DNA from: Betaproteobacteria bacterium Ga0077532
GTDB taxonomy: Bacteria > Pseudomonadota > Gammaproteobacteria > Burkholderiales > Ga0077523
Direction: 5' to 3'
DNA length: 64,000 bases
Assembly (NCBI GenBank): GCA_001464895.1
Contig: LNEE01000003.1
Location: 1 to 64,000 of the forward strand
Below the pieces are notes generated by a model that was given only the letters and a program-made list of their open reading frames with translations, was not told where the DNA came from and searched no databases. Positions 59,210-64,000 of this stretch are shown here, piece after piece (within the stretch, counting starts at the first letter, position 1; each line of letters starts with the position of its first letter). Made by a program: the position numbers and the translations under genes.

Positions 59210-60040
59210 ATGCCCAACACCATCGGCCGACGCGCCTTCTTCGTCTCGGACCGCACCGGCATCACCGCCGAGATGCTTGGTCATTCCCTCCTCAGTCAGT
59301 TCGAAGGCATCCCGTTCCGGGAAGTGACATTGCCGTTCGTGGATTCGGTGGAGCGCGCCCAGGAGGCGGTGCGACAGATCGAGCGCGCGGGTGCCGAAGA
59401 CGGCATTCGACCTCTCGTGTTCAGCACCCTCGTGGCACCCGAAGTCCGGCAGGTCATCTCGCAGGTCAACGCCCTCTTCCTCGATTGCTTCCAGGTGTTC
59501 ATCTCACCGATGGAAAAGGAGCTGGGGGTTTCGCACACGCTCGAGATCGGTCGATCGCACCGGGTGCGCGACACCGACGAATACCACGCACGCATCGAAG
59601 CGGTGAACTTCGTGCTGTCGCACGACGATGGCGTGTCGACGAAGGAACTCGTGAGTGCGGATCTCGTGCTGGTCGGCGTGTCGCGCTGTGGCAAGACACC
59701 CACCTGCCTCTACCTCGGACTGCAGTACGGCATTCGCGCGGCCAACTATCCGTTGATCCCCGAGGACTTCCGCGACATGAAAATGCCTCCGCGGCTGGAC
59801 AAGTTCCGGAAGAAACTCTTCGGCCTGACCATCCAGCCGGAGCGCCTGGCCCAGATCCGCCACGAGCGCCGCCCGAACAGCAACTACGCGCAGCTCGACA
59901 ACTGTCGGTACGAGATCGATCGGGCGGAGATGCTGATGCGACAGGAAGGCATCCCTTTTCTGGACACCACCCACAGTTCGATCGAAGAACTGGCCGCCAC
60001 GATCCTGCATCGCTCCGGCATTCAGCGGCGGGTCTACTAG
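59210..60040 (+). CDS. ppsR: PEP synthase regulatory protein (kinase/pyrophosphorylase)
   Basis: Bifunctional enzyme that inactivates PEP synthase by ADP-dependent phosphorylation and reactivates it by phosphorolysis. The 276-residue protein begins '[20 protein letters not shown]', has '[12 protein letters not shown]' near residue 128 and the P-loop-like '[20 protein letters not shown]' near residue 153. The start at 59210 has the usual family N-terminus. It lies back to back with ppsA, 101 bases apart, so both promoters share that gap. Confidence 0.95.
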   Translation: MPNTIGRRAFFVSDRTGITAEMLGHSLLSQFEGIPFREVTLPFVDSVERAQEAVRQIERAGAEDGIRPLVFSTLVAPEVRQVISQVNALFLDCFQVFISPMEKELGVSHTLEIGRSHRVRDTDEYHARIEAVNFVLSHDDGVSTKELVSADLVLVGVSRCGKTPTCLYLGLQYGIRAANYPLIPEDFRDMKMPPRLDKFRKKLFGLTIQPERLAQIRHERRPNSNYAQLDNCRYEIDRAEMLMRQEGIPFLDTTHSSIEELAATILHRSGIQRRVY

Positions 60041-60060
60041 GGCCGCCACGCGAGGCAGCG

Positions 60061-60519
60061 TCAGCGGAACAGCAGGCGACCTGCCGTGGCGATCGTCACG
60101 GTCACGATCCCCAGAACCAGATTGATACCCACGAGGCGTCGGATCTGCCCGAGCGCCACGCCGCCTGCCGGCCAGTCCTCTGCCGCCACTGCGCGACCGA
60201 GCCGACCGAAAGGTGCGAAAAACACGTGCGCGAACACGATCATCATGATCACCCCGAGGACCAGCATCAGCTTCACGTAGAGCGGCGCGTCATGCCCGCC
60301 CAGGCCAAGCATCATCTGCAGACCCGAGGCAAGGAGCAGTCCGACGGACAACCAGACCCACTGGAAGAATCGTGCGAGGGTTCGATGCCAGAGCGGGAGT
60401 CGCTGCGCGGGGGTCAGCACCTGCGCTGCCGCCGGTCGCAATGCCATGTAGGCGAAGAACATCCCGCCCACCCAGACAGTCACGCCCATCACGTGCAGCC
60501 AACGAGAGAGTTCGGTCAC
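60061..60519 (-). CDS. CopD-like membrane protein
   Basis: A 152-residue protein with four membrane segments. '[20 protein letters not shown]' at the start, with a conserved His, and '[20 protein letters not shown]' near residue 75 resemble the CopD/copper-resistance and related DUF families. Metal transport is only a guess. The GTG start overlaps the rnhB stop (GTGA); two further GTGs just upstream are alternatives. Confidence 0.68.
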   Translation of the reverse strand: MTELSRWLHVMGVTVWVGGMFFAYMALRPAAAQVLTPAQRLPLWHRTLARFFQWVWLSVGLLLASGLQMMLGLGGHDAPLYVKLMLVLGVIMMIVFAHVFFAPFGRLGRAVAAEDWPAGGVALGQIRRLVGINLVLGIVTVTIATAGRLLFR

Positions 60520-61151
60520 CACGGGCACATTCCTACGTCGGTCGTTGCTGACGTCGACGTCCGTCTCACGGCGTCGAGGACACTTCTCACAGGAGCAAAT
60601 CCAAGTCGATGGTGAGGCGTGACGCCGTGAAGTTGCAAGGCGTCGATGTGATCGACCGTCGGATATCCCTTGTGCCGGTCGAAGCCGTATTGGGGAAAGT
60701 CGCGATGGATCGCCAGCATCACGGCATCGCGTGCAGTCTTGGCCAGAATCGACGCCGCGCTGATCGCTGGCACCAGCGCATCCCCGCGCACGATCGCGCG
60801 GACTGGATGTGCGACGACGGGGCAGCGATTGCCGTCCACGAGGATTTCTGTCGGCATGAGAGACAACCCTTCGACCGCACGCTGCATGGCGAGCATCGTG
60901 GCGTGCAGGATGTTCAGTTTTCCGATCTCGTCGACCGACGCCTCGGCCACGGACCACGCGAGGGCGTGCCGGCGGATGGTGTCGGCGAGGCGTTCACGGC
61001 GCGCTGGCGAGAGCGCCTTCGAATCGGCAAGCCCGGCAATGGGACGATCGGGATCGAGAATCACGCAGGCCGCCGTGACCGGCCCGGCCAACGGCCCCCT
61101 GCCCGCTTCATCCACCCCAGCCAGACGGACCAGCGACAGGCCCTCCTTCAC
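60516..61151 (-). CDS. rnhB: Ribonuclease HII
   Basis: Cuts RNA in RNA-DNA hybrids and at single ribonucleotides. The 211-residue protein has the catalytic '[20 protein letters not shown]' near residue 11, '[16 protein letters not shown]' near residue 40, 'ILVDGNRCP' (Asp) near residue 103 and '[16 protein letters not shown]' near residue 130. The C-terminal tail is longer than in short forms. Its ATG overlaps the lpxB stop. Confidence 0.96.
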   Translation of the reverse strand: MKEGLSLVRLAGVDEAGRGPLAGPVTAACVILDPDRPIAGLADSKALSPARRERLADTIRRHALAWSVAEASVDEIGKLNILHATMLAMQRAVEGLSLMPTEILVDGNRCPVVAHPVRAIVRGDALVPAISAASILAKTARDAVMLAIHRDFPQYGFDRHKGYPTVDHIDALQLHGVTPHHRLGFAPVRSVLDAVRRTSTSATTDVGMCPW

Positions 61152-62347
61152 GGCGTGACACGGTCACGGGCCAGGGCAAGCGGCTGCTTGCGTCCGGCCG
61201 GCGCCCGCAAGATCGGCAGGACGGCGTCGGCTGCACGACCTGCTGCGCCCTGGCGCAGGCTCGCGTACATCTCCTCGAAGCGTTCGGCCTGCCGTTCGCG
61301 AACGACACCATCGCGATACTGATTCACGAGGGCCTGCGTCAGATTCTCCGGAGTGGCGTCGTCCTGGAGGATCTCGGGAACGACATACTCACCAGCAAGC
61401 ACGTTGGGAAGCCCGATCCAGGGCAGATAGCGGCGCGGCCACATGATGCGGTACGTCAGCTTCGGAACACGATACGTCACGACCATCGAGCGGCGCAGCA
61501 ATGCAGCCTCGAGACTCGCGGTACCGGACGCCACGAGCACCACATCGGCAGCGGTCATAGCGATCTGAGAATGACCGAAGAGCACCGTGATCGGCAGGTC
61601 CAGTCCCTCGTGGTCGTAGAGGGCCTGTTCGAACTGGGAACGCGTGGGGCGCGTGGCAAGTGGAACAAGGAAACGCGCATCCGGCAGCTGGGCGAGGATC
61701 TGACGCGCCGTCCGCACGAACAGGCCGGCGTGCTGTTCCAGTTCCCCGCGCCGACTTCCCGGAAGAAGTGCAAATACAGGGGCCACCAGCGGCACCTTCA
61801 GCTGCTCTCGCGCAGCATCGCGATTGGGCATCGGCGGGACTTCGTCCGCCATCGGATGCCCGACGAACGTGACCGGAACGCCTGCCCGCTCGTACAGTGG
61901 GGGTTCGAACGGGAACAGCACCAGCATGTGATCGACCGACTTGGCGATCCGGTCGATGCGCTTGCCCCGCCATGCCCAGATCGAGGGGCCCACGTATTGC
62001 ACGGTCGGGATCCCCGCTGCGCGAAGCCGTGCCTCGGCGCCAAGGTTGAAATCGGGCGCATCCACGCCGATGTAGACATCGGGAGGATCGTCGAGAAGCC
62101 GACCGATGAGTTCGCGGCGGATCGCAAGGATCTTCGGCACGCTCCGCGCCGCCTCGGCATAACCGCGCACCGAGAGGGTCTCCATCGGGAACCAGGATTC
62201 GAGCCCGGCCGCCTGCATCCGCGGACCACCGATTCCGACGAACGAAGCGTCCGGCAGGCGCTCCGACAAGGCGGCGATCAGCGGCCCTGCCAGTTGATCT
62301 CCGGAGGCCTCGCCAGCCACCACCGCGATGCGAATCTGTCGAGACAT
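61148..62347 (-). CDS. lpxB: Lipid-A-disaccharide synthase
   Basis: Joins lipid X and UDP-diacylglucosamine into the lipid A disaccharide at the inner membrane. The 399-residue protein shows '[18 protein letters not shown]' at the start, '[20 protein letters not shown]' near residue 38, 'GVDAPDFNL' near residue 94, '[20 protein letters not shown]' near residue 117, '[20 protein letters not shown]' near residue 149 and '[20 protein letters not shown]' near residue 285. It is followed by rnhB with a four-base overlap. Confidence 0.97.
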   Translation of the reverse strand: MSRQIRIAVVAGEASGDQLAGPLIAALSERLPDASFVGIGGPRMQAAGLESWFPMETLSVRGYAEAARSVPKILAIRRELIGRLLDDPPDVYIGVDAPDFNLGAEARLRAAGIPTVQYVGPSIWAWRGKRIDRIAKSVDHMLVLFPFEPPLYERAGVPVTFVGHPMADEVPPMPNRDAAREQLKVPLVAPVFALLPGSRRGELEQHAGLFVRTARQILAQLPDARFLVPLATRPTRSQFEQALYDHEGLDLPITVLFGHSQIAMTAADVVLVASGTASLEAALLRRSMVVTYRVPKLTYRIMWPRRYLPWIGLPNVLAGEYVVPEILQDDATPENLTQALVNQYRDGVVRERQAERFEEMYASLRQGAAGRAADAVLPILRAPAGRKQPLALARDRVTP

Positions 62348-62384
62348 TCGAGGGTAGTCGAGAGTTGTCCTGGGAGCGCCGGGA

Positions 62385-63155
62385 TCAGCGCACGATGCCC
62401 CGAGTCGCGAGTCCGAGGAACTCCGCGAGCGGTGCGACCTCGGCGCATTCGGCTGCCTGCACCGTGAGCGCCTGGCGTGCCTCGTCGAGCGTGAGTCCGC
62501 TGCGATAGAGCGTCTTGTAGGCCTTCCGGATGCCCGCAATGGCTTCCGCACTGAAACCTCGTCGCTTCAAGCCTTCGGTGTTGAGCCCATGGGCCTTCGC
62601 AGTATCGCCCTGGGCCATCACGTACGGAGGGAGGTCGTGGACCACGACGCTGCCGATCGCCGTCATGCTGTGCGCGCCCAACCTGCAGAACTGATGGATG
62701 CCCGTGAAGCCTCCGAGGATGACCCAGTCTCCGACGTGCACGTGGCCGGCCAGTTGCGTGCAGTTCGCGAAGATGACGCGATCGCCCACCACGCAATCGT
62801 GGGCGATGTGCACGTAGGCCATGATCCAGTTGTCGCTGCCGACGCGGGTCACACCCGCATCCTGGACGGTCCCGGCGTTCAGCGTGCAGAACTCGCGAAT
62901 CGTGTTGCGATCCCCGATCTCGAGCCGCGTGGGTTCGCCCGCGTACTTCTTGTCCTGCGGGGCTTCCCCGATCGAAGTGAACTGGAAGATGCGATTGTCG
63001 CGGCCGATCCGGGTGTGTCCGGTCACCACCGCGTGCGCTCCGATGGTCGTGCCCTCGCCCACGGTCACGTGTTCACCGATGACGGCGTACGGCCCGATCT
63101 CGACGCCGGCATCGAGCCGCGCTCCGGGGTGGACGATCGCGGTCGGATGGATCAT
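62385..63155 (-). CDS. lpxA: UDP-N-acetylglucosamine acyltransferase
   Basis: First acyl transfer of lipid A synthesis. The 256-residue protein is a left-handed beta helix of hexapeptide repeats ('[20 protein letters not shown]' onward). '[20 protein letters not shown]' near residue 64 and the catalytic His in '[20 protein letters not shown]' near residue 116 are typical, as is the helical C-terminus with '[11 protein letters not shown]'. Its ATG overlaps the fabZ stop by four bases. Confidence 0.97.
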   Translation of the reverse strand: MIHPTAIVHPGARLDAGVEIGPYAVIGEHVTVGEGTTIGAHAVVTGHTRIGRDNRIFQFTSIGEAPQDKKYAGEPTRLEIGDRNTIREFCTLNAGTVQDAGVTRVGSDNWIMAYVHIAHDCVVGDRVIFANCTQLAGHVHVGDWVILGGFTGIHQFCRLGAHSMTAIGSVVVHDLPPYVMAQGDTAKAHGLNTEGLKRRGFSAEAIAGIRKAYKTLYRSGLTLDEARQALTVQAAECAEVAPLAEFLGLATRGIVR

Positions 63156-63604
63156 GGGCCGACGATCGACGAAACGTCCCGCAGCGTGCACATCAGTTCG
63201 GCCTCGGCGACGACGGCTCCATCGACCTCGGCCTGCGCGGTGAACTTCCAGATGCCGCGCAACTGACGACCCAGTTGGACCTTGAGAATGAGCTGGTCGC
63301 CGGCGGTGACCGGCTTCTTGAACCGCGCAGCATCGATGCCGACGAAGTAGTAGACCGAATTGCCGTCGGCCTTGGTGCCGAGAGTCTTGAAGGAAAGCAC
63401 GGCAGCGGCCTGCGCCAGCGCTTCGATGATCAGGACGCCGGGCATCACCTTGTAGTGCGGGAAATGCCCGACGAAGAAGGGCTCGTTGATCGACACGTTC
63501 TTGAGCGCCCGGATCGAGACTCCGGGTTCGCACTCGAGCACACGGTCCACCAGCAACATCGGATACCGGTGCGGCAGGCATTGCAGGATCTCGTGGATCT
63601 CCAT
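63152..63604 (-). CDS. fabZ: 3-hydroxyacyl-ACP dehydratase FabZ
   Basis: Dehydrates 3-hydroxyacyl-ACP in fatty acid synthesis. The 150-residue protein starts '[20 protein letters not shown]', with the catalytic His in '[16 protein letters not shown]' near residue 47 and the catalytic Glu in '[13 protein letters not shown]' near residue 61. The ATG at 63604 gives the family start; a TTG three codons upstream overlaps the lpxD stop and is an alternative. It lies between lpxD and lpxA, as in most related genomes. Confidence 0.97.
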   Translation of the reverse strand: MEIHEILQCLPHRYPMLLVDRVLECEPGVSIRALKNVSINEPFFVGHFPHYKVMPGVLIIEALAQAAAVLSFKTLGTKADGNSVYYFVGIDAARFKKPVTAGDQLILKVQLGRQLRGIWKFTAQAEVDGAVVAEAELMCTLRDVSSIVGP

Positions 63605-63609
63605 GGCGT

Positions 63610-64000
63610 TCAAAGCTTTCCCCTTTCGAGCGCGTCGATGCGCGCTTCCAGTTTTCTTATGGTGTCTGCGTGCTCGTGCAGCCGATTGAAGTGCGCCAGA
63701 TTCTTCATCCAGTCGCGATGCGGCAATGCGGGGAAGAACCCATCGTAGATGCCGGGCGCCGTGATGCTCTTGCGCACCATGGTGCCGGCAGCGACGATGG
63801 TGCGATCGCAGATCTCGATGTGCCCGTGGATCATCGCCGCCCCGCCGATGCGGCAGTACTTGCCGATGCGCGAACTGCCTGCGAAACCCGCGCAGGCGGC
63901 AACGGCGGTGTGGGCGCCGATCACGACGTTGTGGGCGATCTGGATCAGGTTGTCGAGCTTCACACCGTCCTCGATGACGGTGTCGCCCAGGGCGCCGCGA
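63610..64000 (-). CDS. lpxD: UDP-3-O-acylglucosamine N-acyltransferase (3' part)
   Basis: C-terminal 129 or so residues of LpxD, the third acyl transfer of lipid A synthesis; the 5' part lies beyond the window. '[20 protein letters not shown]' contains the catalytic His, and hexapeptide repeats continue with '[20 protein letters not shown]'. The C-terminal '[20 protein letters not shown]' is the usual helical extension. It precedes fabZ-lpxA-lpxB-rnhB in one operon. Confidence 0.96.
   Translation of the reverse strand, partial: RGALGDTVIEDGVKLDNLIQIAHNVVIGAHTAVAACAGFAGSSRIGKYCRIGGAAMIHGHIEICDRTIVAAGTMVRKSITAPGIYDGFFPALPHRDWMKNLAHFNRLHEHADTIRKLEARIDALERGKL

Overview
The window looks like a chromosomal segment of a high-GC betaproteobacterium. 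The order pyrG-kdsA-eno-ftsB, the block lpxD-fabZ-lpxA-lpxB-rnhB, a complete system I cytochrome c maturation operon, a PEP-CTERM protein and a DUF3579 gene all fit that group. I cannot assign a genus from sequence alone.

Bases 1 to about 5285 are the right end of an integrated element. It carries a phage-type annealing protein and exonuclease pair (4-1499), a decayed IS1595-family transposase (1621-1953), a lower-GC lipoprotein gene (2093-3142), a decayed IS3-family element (about 3174-4396) and an HNH nuclease whose front end is cut by that IS. The element ends in a 47-bp copy of the 3' half of a tRNA-Asn gene (5239-5285), preceded by imperfect inverted repeats that resemble recombinase arm sites. 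The intact tRNA-Asn and probably the integrase should lie to the left of the window.

Bases 5300-13565 hold small hypothetical genes, a CPBP membrane protease, a SapC-family protein, a metallophosphoesterase and a two-gene sugar-phosphate operon (6-phosphogluconate dehydrogenase and phosphoketolase). From 13582 to 25904 nearly everything is on the minus strand and looks catabolic: a glutamine-synthetase-like ligase, Rieske oxygenase, short-chain dehydrogenase and flavin reductase operon; a MipA/OmpV porin-like protein; an FAD monooxygenase with its DUF2783 partner; an Old Yellow Enzyme; and an FMN-binding glutamate-synthase-like protein. The first four suggest ligation of an amine to glutamate followed by oxygenation, but this is inference.

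Bases 26705-32407 are ccmABCDEFGH (no ccmI seen). Just upstream is a tRNA-Ser(CGA) gene followed by two tandem 177/189-bp units. Each unit begins with the last 19 nt of the tRNA and carries its terminator and a long shared spacer, and an arginine-rich frame stays open through both. This resembles the tyrT repeats of Escherichia coli and is the most unusual structure here.

Bases 33357-52403 hold mltF, a molybdopterin oxidoreductase, a PEP-CTERM protein, a secreted alpha/beta hydrolase, a DEDDh-type nuclease, egtB and a tightly overlapping run (VOC protein, tag, LysE exporter, cupin, GT2, flippase-like protein, GT39, PAP2 phosphatase, TPMT-like methyltransferase). The GT2-flippase-GT39-PAP2 set looks like a polyprenyl-phosphate sugar pathway that modifies an envelope glycolipid. 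An oxalate/formate-type MFS transporter and mobA follow.

Bases 52462-64000 are core genes: ftsB, eno, kdsA, pyrG, ppsA with its divergent regulator ppsR, a CopD-like membrane protein, rnhB, lpxB, lpxA, fabZ and the 3' part of lpxD, which runs off the window. No rRNA and no CRISPR array were seen.
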